From Pseudothioclava sp033100795 (GTDB lineage: Bacteria; Pseudomonadota; Alphaproteobacteria; Rhodobacterales; Rhodobacteraceae): a stretch of DNA of 64,000 nt. Of the stretch, positions 7,333-16,689 are shown one piece after another. The notes beneath the pieces were generated by a model. That model searched no databases, had not been told where the DNA came from, and saw only the letters and a program-made list of their open reading frames with translations. The DNA lies in NCBI RefSeq assembly GCF_033100795.1, contig NZ_JAWLVI010000001.1, forward strand, positions 372,001-436,000, written 5' to 3'. Position numbers and translations under genes: made by a program. Position 1 is the stretch's first letter. Each line of letters starts with the position of its first letter.

Positions 7333-8721
7333 ATGGACGTCGTCCTTCTTTTCGCGATGATCGTGGGGCTTTTGCTGATCGGGGTTCCGATTGCGGTCTC
7401 GCTGGGGCTTAGCTCGATCATCTTTCTTCTGACCTTCTCGGAGACCTCGCTCGCCTCGGTGGCGCAGACGCTTTATCAGGCGATGGCGGGGCATCCAACG
7501 CTGCTGGCAATTCCGTTCTTCATCCTCGCTTCAAGCTTTATGTCGACGGGCGGCGTGGCCAAGCGGATCATCCGGTTTGCGATTGCCTGCGTCGGGCATT
7601 TGCCGGGCGGTCTGGCGATTGCAGGCGTGTTCGCCTGTATGCTGTTTGCCGCGCTTTCGGGGTCTTCGCCCGCAACTGTGGTGGCGATTGGCTCGATCGT
7701 CATCGCGGCGATGCGTCAGGTTGGCTATTCCAAGGATTTCGCGGCTGGCGTGATCTGTAACGCAGGCACGCTGGGTATCCTGATCCCGCCGTCGATCGTG
7801 ATGGTGGTCTATGCCTCTGCCACCGATGTTTCGGTCGGTCGGATGTTCCTTGCGGGCGTTATTCCCGGCCTTCTGGCGGGCTTTATGCTGATGGCGACGA
7901 TCCTGTTTATCGCGATCCGCAAGAACCTGCCCAAGGGCGAGTGGAAGGGCTGGGGCGAGATCTGGGCGAGCTTTGCCGACGCCTTCTGGGGGCTGATGCT
8001 GATCGTCATCATCATGGTCGGTCTTTACGGTATTCCGGGCATTCTGCCGGGCATCTTCACCCCGACCGAGGCGGCGGCAGTCGCGGCGGTCTATGCGTGG
8101 CTGGTGGCGAATTTCATTTACCGCGACATGGGGCCGCTCGATCAGGGCGAGGTGAAAATTCCGCTGTGGCAAAAGCCGCAGGCGCTTGTCACCGCGCTCA
8201 TCCATCCGGCGACCCGCGCGACGCTGTTCGAGGCAGGCAAGCTGACGGTCACGCTGATGTTCATCATCGCCAACGCCCTGATCCTCAAGCACGTTCTGAC
8301 AGATGAGCAGATCCCGCAGCAGATCACCGAGGCGCTTTTGGGCGCGGGGCTTGGCAAGATCATGTTCCTTGTGATCGTCAACGTGATCCTGCTGATCGGC
8401 GGGCAGTTCATGGAGCCGTCGGGGCTGATCCTGATCGTGGCGCCGCTGGTGTTCCCGATTGCGATCGAGCTAGGGGTGGACCCGATCCATCTGGGCATCA
8501 TCATGGTGGTGAACATGGAAATCGGGATGATCACGCCGCCTGTTGGCCTGAACCTGTTTGTGACCTCGGGGGTTGCAGGGATGCCGATGATGCGGGTCGT
8601 GAAGGCAGCGCTGCCGTTCCTGGCTGTGCTCTTCGTCTTCCTGATCCTGATTACCTATATGCCTGTGCTTTCGACATGGTTGCCGACGATGGCGATGGGG
8701 CCAGAGATCATCACGAAATAA
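7333..8721 (+). CDS. dctM: TRAP transporter large permease DctM
   Basis: A 462-residue inner-membrane protein with about 11-12 transmembrane segments, the Na+-coupled transport channel of the TRAP system (ion-transporter superfamily). Family motifs include FFILASSFMSTGGVAKRI, FAALSGSSPATVVAIGS, GTLGILIPPSIVMVVYA, FTPTEAAAVAAVYA and NMEIGMITPPVGLN. A long cytoplasmic insertion near 255-290 (MGPLDQGEVKIPLWQKPQ) is typical of the longer DctM branch. It is the last gene of the dct operon and is followed by a strong terminator. Confidence 0.95.
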   Translation: MDVVLLFAMIVGLLLIGVPIAVSLGLSSIIFLLTFSETSLASVAQTLYQAMAGHPTLLAIPFFILASSFMSTGGVAKRIIRFAIACVGHLPGGLAIAGVFACMLFAALSGSSPATVVAIGSIVIAAMRQVGYSKDFAAGVICNAGTLGILIPPSIVMVVYASATDVSVGRMFLAGVIPGLLAGFMLMATILFIAIRKNLPKGEWKGWGEIWASFADAFWGLMLIVIIMVGLYGIPGILPGIFTPTEAAAVAAVYAWLVANFIYRDMGPLDQGEVKIPLWQKPQALVTALIHPATRATLFEAGKLTVTLMFIIANALILKHVLTDEQIPQQITEALLGAGLGKIMFLVIVNVILLIGGQFMEPSGLILIVAPLVFPIAIELGVDPIHLGIIMVVNMEIGMITPPVGLNLFVTSGVAGMPMMRVVKAALPFLAVLFVFLILITYMPVLSTWLPTMAMGPEIITK

Positions 8722-8725
8722 CAGC

Positions 8726-8754
8726 AAAGGCCGCCCATCTGGGCGGCCTTTTCA
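8726..8754 (+). terminator. Intrinsic terminator after dctM
   Basis: AAAGGCCGCCC, loop ATCT, GGGCGGCCTTTT. The A-run on the other side lets it serve the convergent tpiA as well. Confidence 0.85.
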
Positions 8755-8774
8755 TTTGGATTGATTGTGCTGGA

Positions 8775-9518
<744 letters not shown>

Positions 9519-9591
9519 CAAATCCTCCGTTTGTTGCGACTGACGATAATTTGCGCGGGCCGGCGCAAGGGTGAAATCGGGGCGGGCGCGG

Positions 9592-9951
9592 TTAGCTGTC
9601 CGCGTCCTTGAACTTGATCGACTCGCCGCAGCCGCAGCTTTCGACGACATTAGGATTACGGAATTTGAAGCCGCTTTCCAGAAGGCCGCTCTCATAATCG
9701 ATCTCGGTGCCGATCATGAACATCTGCGCCATCGGCGCGATGAGCACGCGGGCCGCGCCATCCTCGACAACAATATCCATCGGACCCGCCTCTTGGGCGA
9801 CCTCCATCGTATATTCCATCCCCGCACAGCCGCCCTTTTTGACGCCGATACGGAAGCCCGCCGCGCCTTCGCGCGCCATCAGCCGCGCGATCTGCTGCGC
9901 GGCGGCGGGGGTCATGGTGACGGGGGGCTTGTCTCCGGGCAGCGCGAACAT
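9592..9951 (-). CDS. A-type Fe-S cluster carrier (SufA/IscA/ErpA family)
   Basis: A 119-residue cytosolic protein that carries nascent [2Fe-2S]/[4Fe-4S] clusters to apoproteins. The three family cysteines are present: one in KKGGCAGMEY and two in the C-terminal VESCGCGES. The first follows GFRIGV as in SufA. It lies 12 bases downstream of the MIP18-family gene, consistent with one transcript for late Fe-S assembly. The rest of a suf operon (sufBCDS) is not in the window. The exact subfamily (SufA or IscA) cannot be fixed without alignment. Confidence 0.92.
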   Translation of the reverse strand: MFALPGDKPPVTMTPAAAQQIARLMAREGAAGFRIGVKKGGCAGMEYTMEVAQEAGPMDIVVEDGAARVLIAPMAQMFMIGTEIDYESGLLESGFKFRNPNVVESCGCGESIKFKDADS

Positions 9952-9963
9952 CCGCGGCTCTCC

Positions 9964-10326
9964 TTACATAAAGCCCAGTTCAAGGCGGGCTTCGTCGGAC
10001 ATCATATCCATGCCCCATTGCGGATCGAAGGTCATCTCGACATTGACCGAGCGGATTCCCTCGACGCAGGATACTGCGTTTTGCACCCATTCGGGCATCT
10101 CGCCCGCGACAGGGCAGCCCGGCGCGGTCAGCGTTATGGTGATATTCGCGTCGTCCTCGTCGTTGATCTCGATCGTATAGATCAGCCCGAGGTCGTAGAT
10201 ATTCACCGGGATTTCGGGGTCGAACACAGTCCGGCAGGCCTCGACGACCGAGTCATGCAGCGGGTGGTCGGTGGTCGAGGGGCGGATCAGCGGCGTGCCC
10301 TCAAGGGGCGGGGTCTCTTGTGTCAT
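9964..10326 (-). CDS. MIP18/DUF59 family Fe-S assembly protein (SufT-like)
   Basis: A 120-residue cytosolic protein of the MIP18 (DUF59) family, whose members (SufT, PaaD) help Fe-S cluster maturation. Family features are FDPEIPVNIYDLGLIY, the TLTAPGCPV segment with the conserved Cys, and the C-terminal VNVEMTFDPQW. The start was moved in from an upstream in-frame ATG to ATG 10326, because GCAGGAAA sits just upstream and the preceding residues are not family-like. It pairs with the A-type carrier gene downstream. The TAPGC/DPEIPV combination is that found next to suf genes in Rhodobacteraceae. Confidence 0.88.
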   Translation of the reverse strand: MTQETPPLEGTPLIRPSTTDHPLHDSVVEACRTVFDPEIPVNIYDLGLIYTIEINDEDDANITITLTAPGCPVAGEMPEWVQNAVSCVEGIRSVNVEMTFDPQWGMDMMSDEARLELGFM

Positions 10327-10660
10327 GGCGTTTCCTGCGATGCAATCGGGGGCTGTCATGCGTGCGTGCGCGCCCCGTGCCAATTGTCGAGTGAATATAT
10401 AGGGAATAGAGGCGCGAGGGTAAAGGGCAGCAATGTCTCTGGCTTTGGGGTGCGTTGAAAGGGAGCCAAGCCCTTAAAATACGCGTCGGCTTGGCTAGGC
10501 CGTCGGGCCTCGACGCTTTGGCTATTAATTGTACATCGCTGATCCATCTTATGCGACGTCATGTCTCAGGGGGCGGTCGTGTGTGTCGCATCGGTGTTTC
10601 TTCATATTCGTGTTACGGAATGTGAGTCGTTCGGACATGTTTCGAACCGAGGGGGGAGCT
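10327..10660. other. Intergenic region between the Fe-S genes and the octaheme cytochrome gene
   Basis: 334 bases holding the divergent promoters of the MIP18-family gene and the octaheme cytochrome operon. No conserved coding frame is seen. The visible structure is an inverted repeat of ATGCGAC (10551-10557) and GTCGCAT (10585-10591). The octaheme ribosome binding site GAGGGGGGAG is at 10649-10658. Confidence 0.6.
10551..10591. promoter_or_regulatory. Inverted repeat upstream of the octaheme cytochrome operon
   Basis: ATGCGAC and GTCGCAT are exact reverse complements with centres 34 bp apart, about three helical turns, 70-110 bp before the start codon. This could be an operator pair; no regulator is identified. 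Confidence 0.3.
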
Positions 10661-12331
10661 ATGCGATACAGAAACTCATGGGTGACCGCGTTCGTTTCGG
10701 TCGTGTTGATCGGAGGCGGGGCTTTGGCGCAGGACGCCCCGGCGACCGGCGCGATGTCCACGCCCGCGCATATGAGCGATCCGGTGAAGAAACTCACCGC
10801 CGATCACAAGAAATTCGAGATTCTGAAAGGGCCGTTCGCGTCGGGTCCAGAGGTCACTTCGGCCTGCCTTTCGTGCCATACCGAGGCGTCAAATCAGGTC
10901 ATGCACTCGGTCCACTGGAAGTGGGAATATGAAAACGAGGCGACGGGCCAGACGCTTGGCAAATCGGTCGAGATGAACTCGTTTTGCGGCAATGTGGCCT
11001 CGAACGAGACGCGCTGCACCTCGTGCCATACCGGATATGGCTGGGAGGATGTGCGCGCGCCGATGCCCGACGATCCAAGCAAGGTCGATTGTCTGGTCTG
11101 CCATGATACCTCGGGGCAATATACCAAGCAGGACAATCTGGCAGGCAACCCGCCGCTGGAACCTGTCGCCGAAAAAGCCAAGACGATTACCGGCAAGGCG
11201 GCATGGGCCGTCGATCTGGCCAAGGCTGCGCAATCGGTCGGGCCGGAACCCGGACGCGAGAATTGTGGCAACTGCCATTTCTACGGCGGCGGCGGCGACA
11301 ATGTGAAACACGGGGATTTGTCCTCGGCGCTGTTTGATCCAAGCGTCCATGTCGATGTGCACATGGCCAAAGAGGGCGCGGATTTCAAATGCTCGACCTG
11401 CCACGTCTCGGAAAAGCACGTCTTTGCAGGCTCGCGCTATGAAACCGATGTGGTTGATCCCCATGCCGACACGCGCAAACCCGGCGAGGCGCGCGATGTG
11501 GCAAGCTGCACGTCGTGCCACTCGGACGCGCCGCACGAAGGGCCAAACCCGGTTCTGGCGCTGAAGCTGAACGATCACACCGACCGCGTGGCCTGCCAGA
11601 CCTGCCATATCCCCGAATATGCCAAGGGCGGCGTGGCCACGAAAACGAAATGGGACTGGTCGACAGCGGGCAAGCTCAAGGACGGGAAACCCTATTCCGA
11701 AGAGGGCTTTACCCAATCGGATGGCAAGCATCTGCACACCTATATGTCCACCAAAGGCGATTTCGAATGGGGCGAGGATGTAGCGCCTTTCTATGCCTGG
11801 TCGGACGGGGTGATGACCTACACGCTGCCCGAAACCGAGATCGACCCGACGCAGGTGGTCGAGCTGAACAAGATGGGCGGATCGGCGCTGGACCCGAACG
11901 CGCGCATCTTCCCCTTCAAGCAGATGATCGGGCGGCAAGCCTATGATTCCGTGCGCAATGTTCTGGCCTATAACAACGTCTACGGGCCGACGAATGGCAC
12001 TGCTCTGTGGTCGAATTTTGACTGGGAGAAATCCCTCAAGGCCGGGATGGACTATGCGGGGGTCGAGTATTCGGGCGAGTTCGGCTTTGTCGATACGCAT
12101 ATGTATTGGCCGATCACCCATATGGTCGGACCGGCGGAGGAGGCGCTCAAATGCGATAGCTGCCACGCGAAGGACGGGCGGATGGCCAATATCGCGGGCG
12201 TCTATGTTCCGGGCGCGGGCGTCGGGACAGGCGGCAAGGCGGGGATGGTGCTCTTCCTGCTCGCGGCTTTGGGCGTGATCGGGCACGGGGTGCTGCGCCT
12301 CTTTGGCAAGAAAGGAAACCATCATGGCTGA
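10661..12331 (+). CDS. Octaheme c-type cytochrome, tetrathionate reductase (OTR) family
   Basis: A 556-residue periplasmic protein. Residues 1-23 are a signal peptide ending GGGALAQ. Eight CxxCH haem motifs start at Cys69, 119, 144, 202, 244, 283, 312 and 498. The long gap between haems 7 and 8 and the segment before haem 2 (GKSVEMNSFCG) match the octaheme tetrathionate reductase family, whose Shewanella member reduces tetrathionate, nitrite and hydroxylamine in vitro. Unlike a soluble periplasmic enzyme it ends in a hydrophobic helix (MVLFLLAALGVIGHGVLRLF, about 529-548) plus a basic tail, so it is probably anchored to the membrane. ATG 10661 has a strong ribosome binding site; upstream in-frame starts do not. 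The gene overlaps the cytochrome b gene by 8 bases. The physiological substrate and direction are unknown. Confidence 0.9.
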   Translation: MRYRNSWVTAFVSVVLIGGGALAQDAPATGAMSTPAHMSDPVKKLTADHKKFEILKGPFASGPEVTSACLSCHTEASNQVMHSVHWKWEYENEATGQTLGKSVEMNSFCGNVASNETRCTSCHTGYGWEDVRAPMPDDPSKVDCLVCHDTSGQYTKQDNLAGNPPLEPVAEKAKTITGKAAWAVDLAKAAQSVGPEPGRENCGNCHFYGGGGDNVKHGDLSSALFDPSVHVDVHMAKEGADFKCSTCHVSEKHVFAGSRYETDVVDPHADTRKPGEARDVASCTSCHSDAPHEGPNPVLALKLNDHTDRVACQTCHIPEYAKGGVATKTKWDWSTAGKLKDGKPYSEEGFTQSDGKHLHTYMSTKGDFEWGEDVAPFYAWSDGVMTYTLPETEIDPTQVVELNKMGGSALDPNARIFPFKQMIGRQAYDSVRNVLAYNNVYGPTNGTALWSNFDWEKSLKAGMDYAGVEYSGEFGFVDTHMYWPITHMVGPAEEALKCDSCHAKDGRMANIAGVYVPGAGVGTGGKAGMVLFLLAALGVIGHGVLRLFGKKGNHHG

Positions 12332-12983
12332 GCGTTACGTCAAGGTTTACACGCGGTTCAACCGTGTCTGGCACTGGTCGCAGATGGTCTCGATTATGGC
12401 GCTGTTCTTCACCGGCGCGCGGCTTTTGGGGCTGCATCAGATCGGGCCGTTCGGGCTTGCGGTGACGGTGCATACGGTGGTGGCGCTGGCGCTTCTGGTG
12501 CTGTGGGTGTTCGCGACCTTCTGGCTGTTTACGACCGAAGGCTGGAAGCAGTTCATCCCGCGCCTCACCGGCTTTGTCGAGGTCGCCCGCTTTTACGCCT
12601 ACGGTGTCTTCAAGGGCGAGGAGCACCCCTATGTAAAGCGCTTCGATCGTCGCCATAACCCGTTGCAGGCGGGCGCCTATTTCGCGCTCAAGATGGTGCT
12701 GTTTCCCGCGATCTGGATTTCGGGGATCGCCTATCTGACCTACGGGCTGTGGGGCGCGAATGACCTTGGGGCAGGGGCTTTGACGCTGGTCGCCAATATC
12801 CACATGCTCGCGGCCTTTGCGGTCGCCAGCTTTGTGGTGGTGCATATCTACCTGCTGACCATCGGCCACGGCTTCCGCCAGCATGTGCAGCCGATGGTGA
12901 CGGGCTATGACAAGATCGACCTGTGCCCCGAGGGCGAAGCCTATTTCGAGAAACTGGGCAAGCTGAAACCCCTCGAAGAGTAA
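12324..12983 (+). CDS. Cytochrome b561-type diheme membrane subunit
   Basis: A 219-residue inner-membrane cytochrome b with four hydrophobic helices (about 18-38, 44-68, 108-132, 145-175). Candidate haem-ligand histidines are in RVWHW, VHTV, NIHML and VVHIY, as in the formate dehydrogenase gamma/Ni-Fe hydrogenase cytochrome b superfamily. Start ATG 12324 follows AAAGGAAACC and lies inside the end of the octaheme gene, so the two are translationally coupled. The natural inference is that it links the quinone pool to the membrane-bound octaheme cytochrome, either as quinol donor for reduction of an S or N compound or as acceptor in the reverse direction. A strong terminator follows. Confidence 0.85.
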   Translation: MAERYVKVYTRFNRVWHWSQMVSIMALFFTGARLLGLHQIGPFGLAVTVHTVVALALLVLWVFATFWLFTTEGWKQFIPRLTGFVEVARFYAYGVFKGEEHPYVKRFDRRHNPLQAGAYFALKMVLFPAIWISGIAYLTYGLWGANDLGAGALTLVANIHMLAAFAVASFVVVHIYLLTIGHGFRQHVQPMVTGYDKIDLCPEGEAYFEKLGKLKPLEE

Positions 12984-13014
12984 GGCACGGCTCCGGCAAC
13001 GGGGCTGCACAAAA

Positions 13015-13046
13015 CAAAAGCGCCGCATCACGCGGCGCTTTTTCAT
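13015..13046 (+). terminator. Bidirectional intrinsic terminator
   Basis: AAAAGCGCCGC, loop ATCAC, GCGGCGCTTTTT lies between the convergent cytochrome b gene and the MepK-like gene, with a T-run on either strand. Confidence 0.85.
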
Positions 13047-13064
13047 TCGATGCTGTGGCTGGGC

Positions 13065-13625
13065 TTAGCCGTTCCAGTGACGGATCGGGCCGCAATCCAT
13101 ATGCACAAAGTTCGAGCGCGAGTATTTGCCCACGCCGCCCGCATTGCACGCAATCGCGGCCTTGTAAATCTGCGGCACCGAGCGCGATTTCAGGCGAAGG
13201 TCGGCGGCCTGGCCCTGGATATGCAGCGAGTTTTTCGCCACCCCGCGCGAGCGCGAGCGCAGCATCGCATTGGTTTCGGGCGAGCGATAGCCCGACAGCA
13301 TCATATAGGGCTCGTTCACATCCATCAGCCGATGCGAGGCGGCGGCGATGTCGATCGTGCGCGGGTCGATGGTCTTGAGCTTGTTGTTGCGCCAGTCGCG
13401 CATGAAATGGTTGATCTCTTTGAGGGCTTCTTTGACGTATTCGCCTTCGATCCAGTAAACGGTGTCAAGGCTCTCTCCGGTGCGCCCGCTATACATGCGG
13501 ATGCGGCGAATATCGCCAGCGCCTCTCAGAATTCCGAACGCGTTCGACATGGTGGGCGCAGCCATGACTGCCGTAGCAGCAAAGGCGCCGAGTAGCCCGC
13601 GGCGGGAAATGGAGATGTTGCTCAT
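13065..13625 (-). CDS. MepK/YcbK-like (DUF882) peptidoglycan endopeptidase, Tat-exported
   Basis: A 186-residue periplasmic protein. The N-terminus has a twin-arginine signal (SISRRGLLGAFAATAVMAAP). The DUF882/peptidase M15-like domain follows, with zinc-site residues in SLHIQGQAADLRL (His, Asp) and NFVHMDCG (His), plus LSGYRSPETN. The E. coli relative MepK (YcbK) cleaves mDAP-mDAP (3-3) cross-links. It is divergent from the L,D-transpeptidase gene across 302 bases. In E. coli the matching genes ldtD and mepK are also neighbours, so a cross-link maker/cutter pair is likely. Activity is inferred from the family. Confidence 0.88.
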   Translation of the reverse strand: MSNISISRRGLLGAFAATAVMAAPTMSNAFGILRGAGDIRRIRMYSGRTGESLDTVYWIEGEYVKEALKEINHFMRDWRNNKLKTIDPRTIDIAAASHRLMDVNEPYMMLSGYRSPETNAMLRSRSRGVAKNSLHIQGQAADLRLKSRSVPQIYKAAIACNAGGVGKYSRSNFVHMDCGPIRHWNG

Positions 13626-13927
13626 ATCAGTTTGCCTGTCCTGTCTCGTTCAGCCAGTTCTGCGATGGCTTGGTAAACACCCTGCAACCCTAGTTGGGCT
13701 TTTTTATGACCGAGGGGTGATTCTGTTTCAACTGCTCATTGTCCTGCACTATAGCGCAAAACCCTGAATCGGCAAAATTTCGCTTAGTTTTTCGGGTTGT
13801 GGCCTGAATGCATCGGTTTGAGGCGGGGAAAACGGCTTGAAATGCAAGGTGATCGCCCCACTCTGGACATAGGCGGAAAATTGCGAAAGTTTCGTCGGAT
13901 GAGTATTTTGGGGCTTCTGGGGTGACT
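13626..13927. other. Divergent promoter region between the MepK-like and L,D-transpeptidase genes
   Basis: 302 bases without a credible reading frame. It must hold the promoters of both divergent genes. An AT-richer patch is around 13690-13800, but no box is strong enough to name. Confidence 0.5.
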
Positions 13928-15532
13928 ATGTCGGGTTTGTCGCGGGTGTTTGGTGGTGTTCTGGTGGCTTCCGGGCTTGCGCTGGCTTCGGCCGTGCCGG
14001 TGGCGGGGGCGGAGCTTGCGCTCTCGGGTTATACACAAAGCATTGCGGTTGCGGCCTCTGAGGATCGCGCGCTGGCCGAGTTTTACGCCGCGCGCGACTA
14101 TCGCCCGATCTGGACCTCGGCCGAGGATGCCGAGAGGCGCGAGGCGCTGTTTCGCGCGCTGGACGGGGCGGGGGCGCATGGCCTTCCGGTCAAATCCTAC
14201 GATCCCGACGGGTTGCGCCGCGCCTTCGCGCAGGTGAAATCCGAACGACAGCGTGGTGCGCTTGAAGTTGCCGTGTCGAAGGCTTTCCTTGCTTATGCCC
14301 ATGATGTTTCCAGCGGTATTATCGACCCCGCGACGGTCGACAAAAGCATCGTGCGCGAGATCACGCGCCGGGATCCGGTCGAACTTCTGGCGGGGGTTTC
14401 CGGCGCGGCGCCACGTCTGTTCCTGCGCGAACTGGCTCCGCAGGCGCCGCAATATGCCCAGCTTCTGAAAACGCGTCTCGATCTGGAGGCGCAGATCGCG
14501 AAGGGCGGTTGGGGGCCGACAGTCGGGGGCGGCAAGCTTGAACCCGGCGATACTGGTGCACGCGTCGTGGCGCTGCGTGACCGGCTGCGCGCGATGGGGT
14601 ATCTGGGTCGCTCGGCCAGTGCGCAGTATGACGCGGATATTCAGAAAGCCGTTCAGCAGTATCAAGTGGACCTTGGTCTGACGGCAGATGGCGTGGCGGG
14701 CGAGGGCACTTTGCGCGAGCTGAACCGCAGCCCTGAAGAGCGGATGCAGTCCATTCTGGTTGCGCTGGAGCGTCTGCGCTGGATGAACGGGATCGACCTT
14801 GGCAAGCGCCATATCTGGGTGAATATCCCCGATTTCCGCGTGCGTATCGTCGACCACGGCAAGACCAGTTTTGAATCGGTTGTGGTTGTCGGTCAGAACT
14901 CGAATGATCGCCGCACGCCAGAGTTCTCGGACCAGATGGAGATGATGGTCATCAATCCGAGCTGGCATGTGCCGCGCTCGATTGTCGTTAAAGAATACCT
15001 GCCGATGATGAAGAAAAACGCAGGTGCGGCGGGGCATATCCAGTTGATCGACGCGCGCGGGCGCACAGTGTCGCGCTCGGCGGTGGATTTCAGCCAGTAT
15101 TCAGCCAAGAACTTCCCCTTCGCGATGAAGCAGGCGCCGTCGAACAGCAATGCGCTCGGGCTGGTGAAATTCCTGTTCCCGAACAAACACAACATCTACT
15201 TGCACGATACGCCCTCGAAATCGCTGTTCCAGCGCGAGAGCCGTGCGTTCAGCCACGGGTGCGTGCGCGTCGGGCGGCCCTTTGATCTGGCCTACGAGCT
15301 TCTGGCGGCGCAATCGAATACGCCGCAGGACGATTTCCAGCGGATCTTGCGCACGGGACAAGAGACGACAGTCGCGATCAAAGACCCCGTGCCGGTGCAT
15401 CTGGTCTATTACACCGCATGGCCGACGGCGCGCGGCAAGGTCGAATACCGGCGCGATGTTTATGGCCGCGACGCCGCGATCTTTGCCGCTTTGTCGAAAG
15501 CCGGGGTAGAATTGCCGCTCTTGTCGAATTAA
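13928..15532 (+). CDS. LdtD/YcbB-like L,D-transpeptidase
   Basis: A 534-residue periplasmic enzyme that forms 3-3 (mDAP-mDAP) cross-links in peptidoglycan. The signal peptide is about residues 1-28 (to PVAGA). An N-terminal scaffold region is followed by a peptidoglycan-binding repeat at about 205-265 (ALRDRLRAMGYLG to DLGLTADGVAGEGTLREL). The YkuD catalytic domain (about 295-480) has HDTPSKSLF and the active-site motif SHGCVRVG with nucleophile Cys445. Domain order and length match the LdtD (YcbB) class. ATG 13928 was chosen; a GTG two codons upstream is the only nearby alternative. lpxD follows after 45 bases, so it may begin an envelope operon with lpxD, ACP and the ketoacyl synthase. Confidence 0.92.
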   Translation: MSGLSRVFGGVLVASGLALASAVPVAGAELALSGYTQSIAVAASEDRALAEFYAARDYRPIWTSAEDAERREALFRALDGAGAHGLPVKSYDPDGLRRAFAQVKSERQRGALEVAVSKAFLAYAHDVSSGIIDPATVDKSIVREITRRDPVELLAGVSGAAPRLFLRELAPQAPQYAQLLKTRLDLEAQIAKGGWGPTVGGGKLEPGDTGARVVALRDRLRAMGYLGRSASAQYDADIQKAVQQYQVDLGLTADGVAGEGTLRELNRSPEERMQSILVALERLRWMNGIDLGKRHIWVNIPDFRVRIVDHGKTSFESVVVVGQNSNDRRTPEFSDQMEMMVINPSWHVPRSIVVKEYLPMMKKNAGAAGHIQLIDARGRTVSRSAVDFSQYSAKNFPFAMKQAPSNSNALGLVKFLFPNKHNIYLHDTPSKSLFQRESRAFSHGCVRVGRPFDLAYELLAAQSNTPQDDFQRILRTGQETTVAIKDPVPVHLVYYTAWPTARGKVEYRRDVYGRDAAIFAALSKAGVELPLLSN

Positions 15533-15577
15533 ATCGGGGGGAAGGCGCGGCTGGCGCGCCCTTGCCCGAGGATGAAG

Positions 15578-16681
15578 ATGATGGCCCAAAGCATTGAAGC
15601 AATTGCCAAAGCATTGAATGCGAGGGCAGAGGGCGATCTTGGCCTCTCGGTGGTGTCTGCGTCAGAACCGCGTGCGGCGGCAGCAGATCAGCTCGCTTTG
15701 GCGATGGACCCGAAATATCTTGATGGCATCCGCGAGGGCGCTGCGCGGGCGGCGATTGTGCCCGAGGGCACCGATTGGCGCGCGCTTGGGCTTGAGGCGG
15801 CGGTCTTTGTGACGCGCCCGCGTCTGGCGATGGCGGGGCTGTCGCGCGCTTTCGATCCCGGTCCCGAGATTGCGGCAGGTATTCATCCGATGGCAGTGGT
15901 TGATCCGACAGCGACGATCGGGACCGGCGCGGCAATCGGGCCGTTTGTGACGATCGGGCGGGGCGCGGTGATCGGGGCAAACGCGCGGATCGCGAGCCAT
16001 GTCAGCATCGCGGAGGGCGCGCGTATCGGCGATGACGCGCTGATCTTGCAAGGCGCGCGGATCGGCGCGCGGGTGCGGATTGGGGATCGCTTCATCTGCC
16101 AGCCGGGTGCGGTGATCGGCGCGGACGGGTTTTCCTTTGTCACGCCGGAAAAATCGGGCGTCGAGGAAATCCGCGAGACCCTTGGCGCGCGCGCCGAGAT
16201 CCACGAACAAAGCTGGACCCGTATCCACTCGCTCGGCACGGTCGAGATTGGTGACGACGTCGAAATCGGCGCGAATAGCGCGATTGACCGCGGCACGGTG
16301 CGCGCGACCTCCATCGGCACGGGCACCAAGCTCGATAACCTTGTTCATATCGGCCATAACGTGCAGGTCGGGCGCGATTGCCTGCTGTGCGGGCAGGTGG
16401 GCGTTGCGGGCTCGTCGAAAATCGGCGACCGCGTGGTGCTGGCGGGGCAATGCGGCGTGTCGGACAATATATTCGTGGGCGACGATGTGATCGCGGGCGG
16501 TGGCACCAAGATTTACACCAATGCGCCCAAGGGGCGGGTTTTGCTGGGCAGTCCCGCGACCAAGATGGAAACGCAGGTCGAGATGCAGAAAAATCTGCGT
16601 CGGCTTGGAAGACTCTTTACACAGGTGGCCGAACTTCGGGAAACTGTTACAAAGCTGGGGCAGAACAAAGGCACGGAGTAA
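15578..16681 (+). CDS. lpxD: UDP-3-O-(3-hydroxyacyl)glucosamine N-acyltransferase LpxD
   Basis: A 367-residue cytosolic enzyme adding the second (N-linked) 3-hydroxyacyl chain in lipid A synthesis, using acyl-ACP. An N-terminal uridine-binding domain (about 1-110) is followed by a left-handed beta-helix of hexapeptide repeats (IGTGAAIGPFVTIGRGAVIGANARI and on) and a C-terminal helix. The catalytic His lies in NLVHIGHNV. Three ATGs are close together (15572, 15578, 15581); GAGG at 15568-15571 suits 15578 or 15581. It is followed after 8 bases by an ACP gene and then a ketoacyl-ACP synthase gene. Whether another lpxD exists in the usual bamA-lpxD-fabZ-lpxA cluster cannot be seen here. Confidence 0.92.
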   Translation: MMAQSIEAIAKALNARAEGDLGLSVVSASEPRAAAADQLALAMDPKYLDGIREGAARAAIVPEGTDWRALGLEAAVFVTRPRLAMAGLSRAFDPGPEIAAGIHPMAVVDPTATIGTGAAIGPFVTIGRGAVIGANARIASHVSIAEGARIGDDALILQGARIGARVRIGDRFICQPGAVIGADGFSFVTPEKSGVEEIRETLGARAEIHEQSWTRIHSLGTVEIGDDVEIGANSAIDRGTVRATSIGTGTKLDNLVHIGHNVQVGRDCLLCGQVGVAGSSKIGDRVVLAGQCGVSDNIFVGDDVIAGGGTKIYTNAPKGRVLLGSPATKMETQVEMQKNLRRLGRLFTQVAELRETVTKLGQNKGTE

Positions 16682-16689
16682 ACAGCCAT

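Noticed and set aside
10889..12325. 478-codon open frame on the minus strand opposite the octaheme cytochrome gene
   Set aside because: Shadow frame of a GC-rich gene: no ribosome binding site, no family similarity, and the plus strand has eight intact haem motifs.
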